From the NCBI GenBank assembly GCA_964517555.1, contig CAZFEF010000014.1:1-20832 (forward strand): DNA of 20,832 bases. The letters are read 5' to 3'. Position numbers and translations under genes: made by a program. Each line of letters starts with the position of its first letter. Position 1 is the stretch's first letter. Positions 1 through 8,360 of this stretch are shown piece after piece. This DNA comes from DAONDZ01 sp964517555. Its GTDB lineage: Bacteria > Patescibacteriota > Patescibacteriia > Patescibacteriales > UBA12465. The notes under the pieces are model-generated. The model ran no database searches. It was given only the letters and a program-made list of their open reading frames with translations, and had not been told where the DNA came from.

Positions 1-7
1 TTTTTTT

Positions 8-45
8 GGGCGTAAGCCCTGGATACCACGTCCGTAAGGGCGTGG
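8..45. other. Two adjacent hairpins with GTAA loops
   Basis: Two small inverted repeats sit side by side downstream of the tRNA. One is a GGGC stem closing on GCCC at 8-19. The other is an 8-bp stem, CCACGTCC with GGGCGTGG (one G-T pair), at 26-45. Both have a GTAA loop on the plus strand, which would be a GNRA tetraloop if that strand is transcribed. Neither is followed by a T-run in the direction that would make it a classical terminator: the T-run at 1-7 precedes the hairpin on plus and reads as A on minus. They may belong to the 3' trailer of the tRNA transcript or to an element cut by the window edge. Function unknown. Confidence 0.4.
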
Positions 46-58
46 AGGTTCATTTTTG

Positions 59-142
59 TGCCGCGAGAGGGAATCGAACCCTCATGGTATCGCTACCACA
101 CGAGTTTGAGTCGTGCGCGTCTACCAATTCCGCCACCGCGGC
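59..142 (-). tRNA. tRNA-Leu (anticodon CAA)
   Basis: The reverse complement folds as a class II tRNA of 84 nt. The acceptor stem is GCCGCGG with TCGCGGC (one G-U pair) and the discriminator is A. The D arm contains GGTAGAC. The anticodon loop CTCAAAC on a CACGA/TCGTG stem gives anticodon CAA, which reads UUG leucine codons. The long variable arm is TGGTA/TACCA and the T arm is GAGGG-TTCGATT-CCCTC. The 3' CCA is not encoded, so it must be added by CCA nucleotidyltransferase. It is transcribed away from parA from its own promoter. Confidence 0.97.
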
Positions 143-171
143 TAAAGCACATAATTTTCAAACTAAATCCT

Positions 172-200
172 AGTATATGGCATTTTTTATGGATTGTCAA
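172..200 (-). promoter_or_regulatory. Promoter of tRNA-Leu
   Basis: On the minus strand TTGACA (195-200) and TATACT (172-177) are separated by exactly 17 bp. The predicted start near 165 lies about 23 nt before the tRNA 5' end. The -35 box is the reverse complement of the parA -35 box, shifted by one base, so the two units share this element. Confidence 0.75.
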
Positions 201-222
201 AGAAAAATAAATAGGTTATAAT
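194..222 (+). promoter_or_regulatory. Promoter of parA-parB-dnaE
   Basis: TTGTCA (194-199) and a perfect TATAAT (217-222) are 17 bp apart. This predicts transcription from about 229 and a leader of about 53 nt. The leader carries a small hairpin (239-254). Confidence 0.8.
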
Positions 223-238
223 GAAGATGATTTTTTTA

Positions 239-254
239 GGAGGTTGGTACCTCT
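239..254 (+). promoter_or_regulatory. parA leader hairpin containing GGAGG
   Basis: GAGGT (240-244) pairs with ACCTC (249-253) around a TGGT loop, with a possible extra G-U pair outside. It holds one of only two GGAGG-type sequences I see upstream of a start codon in the window, but that sequence is paired and lies about 38 nt before the parA ATG, too far for a normal Shine-Dalgarno site. The rest of the leader up to 281 is a T-rich unstructured stretch. Confidence 0.4.
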
Positions 255-281
255 AATTTATCATTTTTTTATCCTATTTTC

Positions 282-1046
282 ATGGGAAAGATTATTTCGG
301 TAGTTAATCAAAAAGGAGGAGTTGGAAAAACGACAACCGCCATTAATTTGGGGGCTTATTTAGCTCATTTTGGCAAACAAGTGCTCCTGGTTGATGTTGA
401 TCCCCAAGCCAACGCTACTTCCGGCCTGGGGGTGGATCACCGAAAACTGGAACAGGGAGTCTATGATGCCTTGATTGGCAAGGTGGAGATCGGTCAAGTG
501 ATCAAGAGAACTTTGGAAAATAATTATTATTTAGCTCCAGCTACTTTAGCCCTGGCCGGTGCCTCAGTCGAGCTAATTAGTATTGAAGATCGGGAGTTCC
601 GTTTAATGAGGATATTGGAATCAGTTCGAGCTGATTATGATTATATCATCATTGACGGTCCGCCGTCCCTAGGATTATTGACGATTAATAGTTTGGTGGC
701 CGCTGATCAGATATTGATTCCGATTCAGAGTGAATATTATGCCCTCGAAGGCTTGAGTCAGTTATTGGAAACTATCTTTCTGATTCAGAATAATTTAAAA
801 CCGTCTTTGGGTATTTTGGGGGCGGTTATTACCATGTATGATCGCCGCAATCGTTTGTCTGAATTAGTTAAGAGTGAGTTGCATCAATATTTCCCTAACC
901 GTCTTTTTGAAGCAGTAATCCCTCGCAGTGTTCGCTTAGCTGAAGCTCCTAGCTATGGCCGAACTATCTTGCAGTATGACCCCAAGTCAGCCGGGGCTAA
1001 GGCCTATGAAGCTTTAGCTAGGGAAGTGATAGCTTTAGAAAAATAA
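282..1046 (+). CDS. parA: ParA chromosome-partitioning ATPase (Soj type)
   Basis: This is a deviant Walker-type ATPase that forms dynamic dimers on nucleoid DNA and drives segregation of ParB-bound origins. The 254-residue protein has the deviant P-loop KGGVGKTT at 11-18 (signature Lys11, catalytic Lys16). It also has the A' motif VDVDPQ around residues 37-42 and Walker B IIIDGPP around 122-128. The length matches chromosomal Soj proteins and there is no N-terminal HTH extension of the plasmid type. It is the first gene of a tight operon with parB (18 nt downstream) and dnaE. The ATG at 282 is chosen because the family's MGKIISVVNQKGG start follows directly. No Shine-Dalgarno lies within 20 nt. 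Confidence 0.95.
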   Translation: MGKIISVVNQKGGVGKTTTAINLGAYLAHFGKQVLLVDVDPQANATSGLGVDHRKLEQGVYDALIGKVEIGQVIKRTLENNYYLAPATLALAGASVELISIEDREFRLMRILESVRADYDYIIIDGPPSLGLLTINSLVAADQILIPIQSEYYALEGLSQLLETIFLIQNNLKPSLGILGAVITMYDRRNRLSELVKSELHQYFPNRLFEAVIPRSVRLAEAPSYGRTILQYDPKSAGAKAYEALAREVIALEK

Positions 1047-1064
1047 TTATTTAATTATAATATT

Positions 1065-1928
1065 ATGCCTCAAGGATTGGGCCGCGGACTTTCTTCGTTG
1101 ATTCCTAAAAAAATTTCTAATAATTACGCTGATTTTGATATTGGCGGCAATGATACCCTACAACTTTTTGGCCGACAACAAGTCAGTTATATTTCTCCGG
1201 ACAAGATAAAGGCTAACCCTTATCAGCCTCGACGCGATTTTAATGACCAGAATTTAAATGATTTGATGTCTTCCATTAAGGCGCATGGCATCATTCAGCC
1301 CTTAGTAGTTACTCGAGATGGCGATAGTTATGAGTTAATCGCCGGGGAAAGACGTTGGCGTAGCGCCAAGCTTTTGGGATTGAAAGAGATCCCGGTGATC
1401 ATCCGTAGTGCTGGTAGCCAGGAGAAGTTGGAGTTGGCATTGATTGAAAACTTACAACGCGAGAACTTGAATCCGATTGAAGCCGCTGTGGCCTATAATC
1501 AGCTACTTAATGAGTTTAATTTAACCCAAGAGTCAGTAGCTCAGAGAGTGGGTCGAGCTCGTTCCAGCGTGGCTAACAGTTTGCGTTTGTTATCGCTTCC
1601 GGCCGAGATTCAAAAAGCGATTGCGGAGAAGAAAATCAGTGAAGCTCATGCTAAATATCTATTGAGCCTAGAATCAGAAACTAAGCAATTGGTAGTTTTT
1701 AAGAAAATACTTCACCAGAATTTGTCAGTAGCCGACACTGATACTATTATCCGTCGCTTGCAGTCTAAAAAATCTGATAGCCGCCACCAGGATGAAGCTT
1801 TGGTTAGTCGACTGCAAACTTTTTTTGGCACAAAGGCTAGTATCAAGCGGGGCGCTAAAGGTGGCCAGATAGTTATTAATTTTTCCGATGATTCTGAGTT
1901 AAGGGAAATTATGAAACATATTACTTAA
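1065..1928 (+). CDS. parB: ParB/Spo0J centromere-binding CTPase
   Basis: This 287-residue protein binds parS sites, spreads as a CTP-dependent clamp and stimulates ParA. It starts with the typical MPQGLGRGLSSLIP leader. The N-terminal CTP-binding domain follows (about 40-115) with the GERRWR box at 94-99, then the conserved ENLQRENLNPIEAA segment at 128-141. A helix-turn-helix region lies at about 153-172 and a C-terminal dimerisation segment follows. The stop is separated from the dnaE ATG by only three bases. There is no Shine-Dalgarno sequence, and the region before the ATG is AT-only. I found no obvious parS palindrome in the intergenic DNA of the window. Confidence 0.95.
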   Translation: MPQGLGRGLSSLIPKKISNNYADFDIGGNDTLQLFGRQQVSYISPDKIKANPYQPRRDFNDQNLNDLMSSIKAHGIIQPLVVTRDGDSYELIAGERRWRSAKLLGLKEIPVIIRSAGSQEKLELALIENLQRENLNPIEAAVAYNQLLNEFNLTQESVAQRVGRARSSVANSLRLLSLPAEIQKAIAEKKISEAHAKYLLSLESETKQLVVFKKILHQNLSVADTDTIIRRLQSKKSDSRHQDEALVSRLQTFFGTKASIKRGAKGGQIVINFSDDSELREIMKHIT

Positions 1929-1931
1929 TTT

Positions 1932-4900
1932 ATGTCATTCGTGCATCTGCACAACCATACGCACTATTCCTTGCTAGACGGATTGACCAAAATTGACGAT
2001 CTAATTGTCAAAGTCAAGGAACAGGGATCGCCCGCCGTGGCCATTACTGACCACGGTTCTATGTATGGCGTGGTTGAATTTTATGAAAAGTGTACCAAGG
2101 CCGGAATCAAGCCGATCATTGGTGTGGAAACTTATTTAGCCCCTAACTCTCGTTTTGACAAAAATACTAAGGAGGATGCCCGCAATTTTCATCTTGTGCT
2201 TTTGGCGGAGAATAATCAGGGGTATCAGAATTTAATTAAATTAGTATCAGCGGCTCATTTGGAGGGCTACTACTACAAGCCGCGGATTGACTGGGACCTG
2301 CTGGAAAAACATCATGAGGGCCTGATCGCTTGTTCGGCCTGTTTGGCCGGGGAAATCCCTCGATTGATATCAGCCAAGAAGCTTGATAAGGCTAAAGACA
2401 GGATTAAGCAGTACCAAGATTTATTCGGAGCGGATAATTTCTTTTTAGAAATTATGGACCACCCGGAGTTAGAAGGACAGAGCGAGGTTAACCAAGGATT
2501 AATTGAATTGTCGCGTCAAACTGGTGCGCCGCTTTTAGCCACTAACGACGTCCATTATCTCAATCGTTCTGATGAGGAGGCTCAGGACATTTTGCTGTGT
2601 TTGCAAAATAAGAAGAAACTAGAGGACACCGACCGGATGAAAATGATTGGCTCCGGCGATTATTCTTTCAGGAGTAATGCTGATATGATCCAGGCTTTTG
2701 CCAATACTCCAGAAGCGATTGCTAACACTTTAAAAATCGCTGAACGATGTAACGTCGAACTAGAATTAGGCAAGGTACAGCTGCCGTATTTTGAGGTGCC
2801 CGATGGTTTCGACGGCAATTCTTATTTACGTCATTTATGTGAGCAGGGAATAGTTAAGCGCTATGGTGATAAGCCAAAAAATGAAGTTCAAATCAGAGAA
2901 CGCTTGGATTATGAACTAGAGGTTATTGCTAAAATGGGCTGGCCGTCATACTTTTTAATCGTGTCTGACTTTGTTAACTGGGCTAAGGACAAAAAGATTG
3001 TGGTTGGCCCTGGTCGCGGTAGTGCCGCCGGCTCCTTGGTTTGCTACTTGACTGGAATTACTAATTTGGACCCTCTACGTTATGAATTATTATTCGAGCG
3101 TTTCTTGAATCCGGACAGAATTTCTATGCCTGATATTGATATGGATTTTGCTGATCTGCGTCGAGATGAAGTTATCCGTTACGTCGAGAGTAAATATGGC
3201 GCTGATCATGTGGCTCAGATTATTACTTTCGGAACCATGGCGGCCCGAGCGGCAGTTCGCGATGTGGGCCGGGTATTAAATGAACCATATGAATTCTGTG
3301 ATCGCTTAGCCAAGATGATCCCCATGAATTATCATCTGCCCGAAGCTATCAAGGAAATACCAGAGTTGAAAGAAGTCTATGAGAAAGACTCGGAAGCTAA
3401 GAGGGTTTTAGATTACGCCCAGATATTAGAAGGGGTAGCTCGACACGCTTCGGTTCACGCTTGCGGCGTGATTATTACCAAAAATCCCTTAACTGATCAT
3501 GTGCCGATTCAATACGCTTCTTCTTCGGATCGTAATATAGTTTCTCAATATTCCTTGCATCCAATTGAAGATCTGGGGCTTTTAAAAATAGATTTTTTGG
3601 GCCTCAAGAATTTGACTATCATCGAATCAACTTTAAGGATCGTCAAAAATACCAGAGGACTGGAACTTGATATTGATACTATCCCGCTAAACGACAAAGA
3701 AGCTTATCGTTTGTTCCAGCGCGGAGAGACTACCGGAGTCTTTCAGTTTGAATCTTCGGGTATGAAGAAATATCTGCGAGAGTTAAAGCCGACCGAATTT
3801 GAGGATATCATCGCTATGGTGGCCTTGTATCGTCCGGGACCAATGGAATGGATTCCTAATTATATTGAGGGCAAGCATCAAAGGCAAATGACTTATTTGC
3901 ATCCGAGTTTAAAACCGATTTTAGAAAAAACTTATGGCGTGGCTATTTACCAGGAGCAGGTCATGCAAATTTCTCAGGAAGTAGCTGGTTTTTCTCGAGG
4001 TGAGGCTGACACTTTACGCAAGGCCATGGGCAAAAAAATTCCAGCACTTTTAGCTGAACAAAAAGAGAAATTTATTAGTGGCTGTGTTGATAATGGCTTG
4101 TCGCTGGAATTAGCTCAAAAGATATTTTCCTTCATTGAGCCTTTCGCCGGCTATGGTTTTAATCGCAGCCATGCTGCTTGCTATGCTTTGATTGGTTATC
4201 AAACCGCCTATCTCAAGGCGCATTATCCGGCGGAATTTATGGCAGCGCTTTTGAGTTCTGATCAGAATGATACCGATCGGATTGCTATTGAAATAGATGA
4301 ATGTCGCAAAATGGGAATCAAGATCATGCCGCCGGATATCAATGAATCCTTTGGTTCCTTTACAGTAGTTACTAGCGGCACCAAGAGTGACACCCCGGCG
4401 CAAAAAGGGGAAGCAATTGATACTATTCGTTTCGGTTTGAAGGCTGTCAAAAACGTAGGTGAGCACATTGCCGATGAAATCATTGCCGAACGCAAAGCTA
4501 ACGGTTTTTATGTCGACATTTTTAATTTTTTAGAAAGAATTACCGACAGGGATTTGAACAAAAAATCATTGGAGAGCTTGATTAAGAGCGGTGGCCTGGA
4601 TCGTTATGGCGAAAGACAACAATTATTGGCTAATTTGGAGTTGTTCTTGAATTTTAACAAAGAACAAAGCCAGGTCAAGAATAGTCGGCAGAACAGTTTA
4701 TTCGGTGATAGCCCTGATTTATATCTTTCTACCCGCCCTAAGCTATTGCCGGCTAAGGAGATTGCTGATAAAGAGCGATTGCAATGGGAAAAAGAATTGT
4801 TAGGTCTTTATATCACCGAGCATCCTTTTAATAGCTATCAGGCGCTGGTTAAGGATTTGATTTGTCCCATTAGTGAGTTGCGAGAAAAGAGACAAGAAGC

Positions 4901-5495
4901 GGCTGTAGCCACGGCTGGTATAATTTCGTCAGTCAAGAAGATTATTACTCGTAATAATCAAAGCATGATGTTTGTCAAAATCGAAGACGCCGTTAGTAAT
5001 GTCGAACTTTTGGTTTTCCCTAAACTATTGCAGGAGACTATCAACATCTGGCAGGATGGTAAGCCCATCTTGGTCAGCGGTCGGGTTTCTGACAAAGATC
5101 AAGACGTCAAATTTTTAGTTGACAAGGCGGTTTTGCTGGAAGGGGATAATTTATCTGTGGCTCTTGACGGTTTTAAATCTAAACTTGGAAATGGTAATAA
5201 TCGTTGGCGGTTTAATCGCCAGGGAGAAAATGGTTACGCTCATAATCCTGAACCCCAGAAGATTAAAACTGAACCAGAAGTAAAAATAATTTTCAAACGT
5301 GAATTTGATCCTCAGGAGTTAAGTGATTTGCGAGAAATTTTATTACGTCACTCAGGCGATAGTGTGGTTTATTTTGAGGTAATCAATGGCGGAGACGGTC
5401 ATTTATTGAAAACTGCTTTTAGGGTTAATCCCGATCAAGCACTCGCCAATGATTTAACCGATCGCTTCAATGGCAACCTCCATTTGACAGTCTAG
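1932..5495 (+). CDS. dnaE: DNA polymerase III alpha subunit
   Basis: Replicative C-family polymerase of 1187 residues, the usual size for DnaE1. The N-terminal PHP domain begins with HLHNHTHYSLLDG (5-17) and has an ITDHGSMYGV block. The palm carries PDIDMDF, with acidic residues Asp401 and Asp403 at the same positions as in E. coli, and the third catalytic aspartate in LKIDFLGLK (Asp554). Finger and helix-hairpin-helix regions follow (PFAGYGFNRSHAACYA; NVGEHIADEIIAER). An OB-fold near residues 990-1060 (VATAGIISSVKK...) precedes a C-terminal tail. It is cotranscribed with parAB, linking replication and segregation genes in one unit. No frameshift is visible. The minus-strand open frames inside it are shadows. 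Confidence 0.97.
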   Translation: MSFVHLHNHTHYSLLDGLTKIDDLIVKVKEQGSPAVAITDHGSMYGVVEFYEKCTKAGIKPIIGVETYLAPNSRFDKNTKEDARNFHLVLLAENNQGYQNLIKLVSAAHLEGYYYKPRIDWDLLEKHHEGLIACSACLAGEIPRLISAKKLDKAKDRIKQYQDLFGADNFFLEIMDHPELEGQSEVNQGLIELSRQTGAPLLATNDVHYLNRSDEEAQDILLCLQNKKKLEDTDRMKMIGSGDYSFRSNADMIQAFANTPEAIANTLKIAERCNVELELGKVQLPYFEVPDGFDGNSYLRHLCEQGIVKRYGDKPKNEVQIRERLDYELEVIAKMGWPSYFLIVSDFVNWAKDKKIVVGPGRGSAAGSLVCYLTGITNLDPLRYELLFERFLNPDRISMPDIDMDFADLRRDEVIRYVESKYGADHVAQIITFGTMAARAAVRDVGRVLNEPYEFCDRLAKMIPMNYHLPEAIKEIPELKEVYEKDSEAKRVLDYAQILEGVARHASVHACGVIITKNPLTDHVPIQYASSSDRNIVSQYSLHPIEDLGLLKIDFLGLKNLTIIESTLRIVKNTRGLELDIDTIPLNDKEAYRLFQRGETTGVFQFESSGMKKYLRELKPTEFEDIIAMVALYRPGPMEWIPNYIEGKHQRQMTYLHPSLKPILEKTYGVAIYQEQVMQISQEVAGFSRGEADTLRKAMGKKIPALLAEQKEKFISGCVDNGLSLELAQKIFSFIEPFAGYGFNRSHAACYALIGYQTAYLKAHYPAEFMAALLSSDQNDTDRIAIEIDECRKMGIKIMPPDINESFGSFTVVTSGTKSDTPAQKGEAIDTIRFGLKAVKNVGEHIADEIIAERKANGFYVDIFNFLERITDRDLNKKSLESLIKSGGLDRYGERQQLLANLELFLNFNKEQSQVKNSRQNSLFGDSPDLYLSTRPKLLPAKEIADKERLQWEKELLGLYITEHPFNSYQALVKDLICPISELREKRQEAAVATAGIISSVKKIITRNNQSMMFVKIEDAVSNVELLVFPKLLQETINIWQDGKPILVSGRVSDKDQDVKFLVDKAVLLEGDNLSVALDGFKSKLGNGNNRWRFNRQGENGYAHNPEPQKIKTEPEVKIIFKREFDPQELSDLREILLRHSGDSVVYFEVINGGDGHLLKTAFRVNPDQALANDLTDRFNGNLHLTV

Positions 5496-5513
5496 CGTTT
5501 TTGTTTAAAAAAG

Positions 5514-5522
5514 TGCTATAAT
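5514..5522 (+). promoter_or_regulatory. Extended -10 promoter for the 5563 operon
   Basis: TGC-TATAAT forms an extended -10 element 41 bp before the ATG. No good -35 lies at 17 bp (AGCGTT at 5494-5499), as is common for extended -10 promoters. TTGACA at 5484-5489 is 27 bp away, too far. The predicted start near 5529 gives a 34-nt AT-rich leader. Confidence 0.6.
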
Positions 5523-5562
5523 GTAATTAGTTCAATTTATCACTCATTTTAAACTTATTTTT

Positions 5563-6870
5563 ATGCCTGCCACTCCCAAAAAAACAACCAAGGCTTCGGC
5601 CGGACGTTTTAAGGCGACCAAGATCGCCGCTGACTTGCCGAGTGTTTCTCGCCCCGGCGATGAATTTGATTCTCGGCGACAGTTTTTTCAAATGATGTCG
5701 CGGCAGATTAATAATCCAGAAAAAGCGGTTGCTGAAGAGTTGGATATTAAGGGTCGTTCTTTTGGTATTTATCGCCGAATGGTCAAGCGGTTTTTAATCT
5801 TAACCGTTATTTTAGTTTTGGTCGTGCTGTATTTTACCATGGTCAAATTAACTATTGTGGTTCATCCTGGCCGGGAAGTGGTTAGTGATTCTTTAGTAAT
5901 TGATGTCTATACTTTAGGAACTTTGCCTGATGGAGCTGAGAGGGCAGTGGTTGGCCAAATTACCCCAGTAGTAGTGGAAGGACAGGCTGAATTTCCAGCT
6001 ACCGGCGAGAAACCGGAGAGTGCCGCTGCAGTGGGACAAGTAACGATTTATAATAAATATAATCAGAGTCAGACATTGGTAGCTACCACCCGCTTGCTTA
6101 GTCCGGATAATAAGTTGTTTCGTTTGAAAAAGAATGTTATAGTCGCCCCGGGGGCTGAGATGAAGGCTGAGGTCTATGCTGACCAACCTGGAGCTGATAT
6201 GGCTATCGCTCCGGCCCGGTTCACTATTCCCGGTTTAAGGGCTAATTTACAGTCTTTAATTTATGCCGAAAGCCACGAAGCCTTCAGTTATAATACTAAT
6301 GTCGCTAAATATATTAGTCAGGCCGACATCGATCGTTCCAGCCAAGGTATTAATAACGCCCTAGTGGAGCAAGTGCAGAAAAACAATAGTGTTATTGAGG
6401 GCTACGACCAATCAGCTTATGATCCCAATCTTTCCAATATCAAGACCGAATTGGTCGATGCTAAAATTGGTGATCAAAAAGATATGTTTACCCTTAAAGG
6501 TAAGAATACTATTAACATTATATCCTTCAAGCGCCAAGATGTAATGAATATCGTTCAAGCTCAGCTCAAGAAAAATCTTTCTCCGGAAAAAGCTATCAGC
6601 CAGATTGATGCCGCTGGTTGGCAATATACTTTCAGTGGCTATAACTCTCAGGATGGAGTTGCTTCTATTAAGGTGGATTTTTCCAGTCAATTAACTTCGG
6701 CTAAGAGCAATATTATTGACCGGCGTAAATTAGTTAATTTGTCCCAATCTCAGGTAGAGAATTACTTGCGAGGAGTTAAGGAGATAGAAGGATTTGAGTT
6801 ATATTTTAGTCCTAAGTTTATCAAACGTTCCCCCTGTTTGGTGGATCGCATCAAGGTGGAGGTTAAATAA
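5563..6870 (+). CDS. Membrane-anchored baseplate J/gp47-like protein
   Basis: A 435-residue protein with a basic, disordered N-terminus (1-70), one transmembrane helix at about 77-95 (FLILTVILVLVVLYF) and a large extracytoplasmic part. Residues 157-224 resemble the block found in many CPR proteins annotated 'baseplate J/gp47 family': VTIYNKYNQSQTLVATTR, then a SPD...LFRLK segment, VYADQPGAD and RFTIPG. That comparison is from memory of the family. The function of the family is unknown; cell-envelope roles have been supposed. It is the first gene of an operon with the helical protein at 6875 and rlmN. The chosen ATG follows the predicted transcription start by about 34 nt and has no Shine-Dalgarno. 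Confidence 0.7.
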   Translation: MPATPKKTTKASAGRFKATKIAADLPSVSRPGDEFDSRRQFFQMMSRQINNPEKAVAEELDIKGRSFGIYRRMVKRFLILTVILVLVVLYFTMVKLTIVVHPGREVVSDSLVIDVYTLGTLPDGAERAVVGQITPVVVEGQAEFPATGEKPESAAAVGQVTIYNKYNQSQTLVATTRLLSPDNKLFRLKKNVIVAPGAEMKAEVYADQPGADMAIAPARFTIPGLRANLQSLIYAESHEAFSYNTNVAKYISQADIDRSSQGINNALVEQVQKNNSVIEGYDQSAYDPNLSNIKTELVDAKIGDQKDMFTLKGKNTINIISFKRQDVMNIVQAQLKKNLSPEKAISQIDAAGWQYTFSGYNSQDGVASIKVDFSSQLTSAKSNIIDRRKLVNLSQSQVENYLRGVKEIEGFELYFSPKFIKRSPCLVDRIKVEVK

Positions 6871-6874
6871 AAAT

Positions 6875-7360
6875 ATGAAAGAAAGATCAGATAATAGCCA
6901 AGAGTACTTAACTAACATCTATGAAAAAGGTGCTGGTAGTTTGGCGACTATGGCTGTTGGTAAATTTAAAGAATCTCGAGCTAAGGGCCAGGAATTTGTC
7001 GCCGATATTTGGAATGAATTGTTGTTGCGCACTAAGGATAGTTTAAAAGGGCAGTTAAGTTTTTCTCCGGACGTTTCTCGTTTAGAGCGTTCGGCCTTAG
7101 AGAAACTAATGTTATTGCGCAAAGAAGAGCCAGAATTGGCCGTCTCAGGTTTTAAGTTTTTTACTGATAAATATTTAGAAGTTTTTAAGGAAGGAGTTAT
7201 CGCCGATGCCTTAACCTCTGGGCTTGATTTTTATGACCTTCTGGGCCAACGTCTGCGAGAGGCCGGTTTGAAGGGGGTTGACTTTGATAACGATTTAGTT
7301 AATAAGTTAAAGATAGATTGGGCGGATGAATATTACGCCCGCCTGAGTCGAGTAGCTTAA
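6875..7360 (+). CDS. Hypothetical helical protein
   Basis: I do not recognise this 161-residue protein. It is predicted to be almost entirely alpha-helical, rich in Leu, Lys, Glu and Ala, soluble, with no signal or membrane segment and no cysteine. An upstream in-frame ATG at 6794 would extend it into the preceding gene. The start at 6875 is preferred because it lies 4 nt after that gene's stop and begins MKERSDNS, like other compact starts here. A GGTGGAGG stretch lies 12 nt upstream, one of only two Shine-Dalgarno-like sequences in the window, though it is also coding sequence of the previous gene. It ends 4 nt before rlmN. Confidence 0.75.
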   Translation: MKERSDNSQEYLTNIYEKGAGSLATMAVGKFKESRAKGQEFVADIWNELLLRTKDSLKGQLSFSPDVSRLERSALEKLMLLRKEEPELAVSGFKFFTDKYLEVFKEGVIADALTSGLDFYDLLGQRLREAGLKGVDFDNDLVNKLKIDWADEYYARLSRVA

Positions 7361-7364
7361 ATAC

Positions 7365-8357
7365 ATGGATTTAGCGAAATTAGATGAAATTTTAATAGCC
7401 GAACCGAAATATCGCCGGGCCCAAGCTCGGCGAGCTGTTTGGCATGAGTTTATTAGTGATTGGTCTGAGGCCACCAACTTGTCTAAGCCTCTGCGGCTAC
7501 GATTAAATCAGGAGTTCCCCTTGGAAATTAAGGCTAAGATGTCTACGGCCACCAAAAACTTTACCCGCAAAGCGTTAATAACTTTAGCTGATGGAGCTAA
7601 GATAGAAACTGTTTTATTGTCTCACGCTGATGGACGGCGGACTGCTTGCTTGTCATCTCAGGTTGGCTGTCCTTTGGGTTGTCGTTTTTGCGCCACTGGT
7701 TCTATGGGGTTTAAGCGTAATTTGAGTTATGACGAGATTGTCGCCCAGGCCTTATTCTGGTCTCGAAAGCTAAAGGTCAAAGGCGAAAGCTTGAGTAATG
7801 TAGTTTTTATGGGCATGGGTGAGCCTTTATTAAATTACAAGGCCGTGATGAAGGCAATTGATATTTTAAATGATTCAGAATATTTTAATATTGGCGCTCG
7901 ACAAATTTCAATTTCTACCGTGGGCATTGTTCCGGAAATCAAGAAATTATCTAAAGAGAAGCGGCAAATCAATTTAGCTTTATCCTTGCACGCTAGCAAC
8001 GATTCCAAACGTTCTCGCTTGATGCCAATTAATCAGCGTTATCCCTTAAAGTCGGTCTTGGCCGCGATTGATGAATATATAAGCCGAAGCCGGCGCCGGG
8101 TAATGCTAGAATATATTTTGATCGATGGGGTAAACGACAGTGCTGAGGACGCCAAGGCCTTAGCTGATTTAGCTAAACGCCCTTTAGTTTTTGTTAATTT
8201 AATTTCGTATAATAAAACTGGTAAGTTTCGTCCTAGTCCAGCTTCCAAGATGGCCGAATTTAAACATCTATTAGAGATGGCTGGTATCAATGTCACCTCT
8301 CGTTTTCGTCTAGGTGATAGAATAGCGGCGGCCTGTGGTCAATTAGCGGTTAAGTAG
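7365..8357 (+). CDS. rlmN: 23S rRNA (A2503-C2)/tRNA (A37-C2) methyltransferase RlmN
   Basis: Radical-SAM enzyme that places a methyl group on C2 of A2503 in 23S rRNA, and on A37 of some tRNAs, through a methyl-cysteine intermediate. The cluster motif CPLGCRFC gives Cys102, Cys106 and Cys109. The two mechanistic cysteines of the RlmN/Cfr family are present: Cys95 (seven residues before the cluster motif, as in E. coli) and Cys324 in the C-terminal ACGQL motif. GMGEPLLN (SAM binding) and a SLHAS motif are present. The length of 330 is slightly short compared with about 384 in E. coli, mainly at the N-terminus. Third gene of its operon; the Cys324 position supports RlmN/Cfr rather than another radical-SAM family. 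Confidence 0.95.
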   Translation: MDLAKLDEILIAEPKYRRAQARRAVWHEFISDWSEATNLSKPLRLRLNQEFPLEIKAKMSTATKNFTRKALITLADGAKIETVLLSHADGRRTACLSSQVGCPLGCRFCATGSMGFKRNLSYDEIVAQALFWSRKLKVKGESLSNVVFMGMGEPLLNYKAVMKAIDILNDSEYFNIGARQISISTVGIVPEIKKLSKEKRQINLALSLHASNDSKRSRLMPINQRYPLKSVLAAIDEYISRSRRRVMLEYILIDGVNDSAEDAKALADLAKRPLVFVNLISYNKTGKFRPSPASKMAEFKHLLEMAGINVTSRFRLGDRIAAACGQLAVK

Positions 8358-8360
8358 TTC

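Noticed and set aside
221..256. 11-codon frame starting at 221 in the parA leader, a possible leader peptide.
   Set aside because: Its first ATG overlaps the -10 box and the second (227) lies at or before the predicted transcription start, so neither would be in the mRNA.
1056..1061. TATAAT just before the parB ATG as an internal promoter.
   Set aside because: It is only 4 nt from the ATG, so transcription would start inside the gene; the stretch is AT-only and no -35 fits.
4110..4495. Two minus-strand open frames inside dnaE.
   Set aside because: They are shadows of the conserved DnaE finger region, with no promoter and no recognisable protein sequence.
5484..5522. TTGACA at 5484-5489 as the -35 of the promoter before 5563.
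   Set aside because: The spacer would be 27 bp; the extended -10 explains the promoter better.
6794..6874. Longer start (6794) for the unknown gene upstream of rlmN.
   Set aside because: The extra 27 codons overlap the preceding conserved gene in another frame and read as non-native sequence (VPPVWWIASRW).
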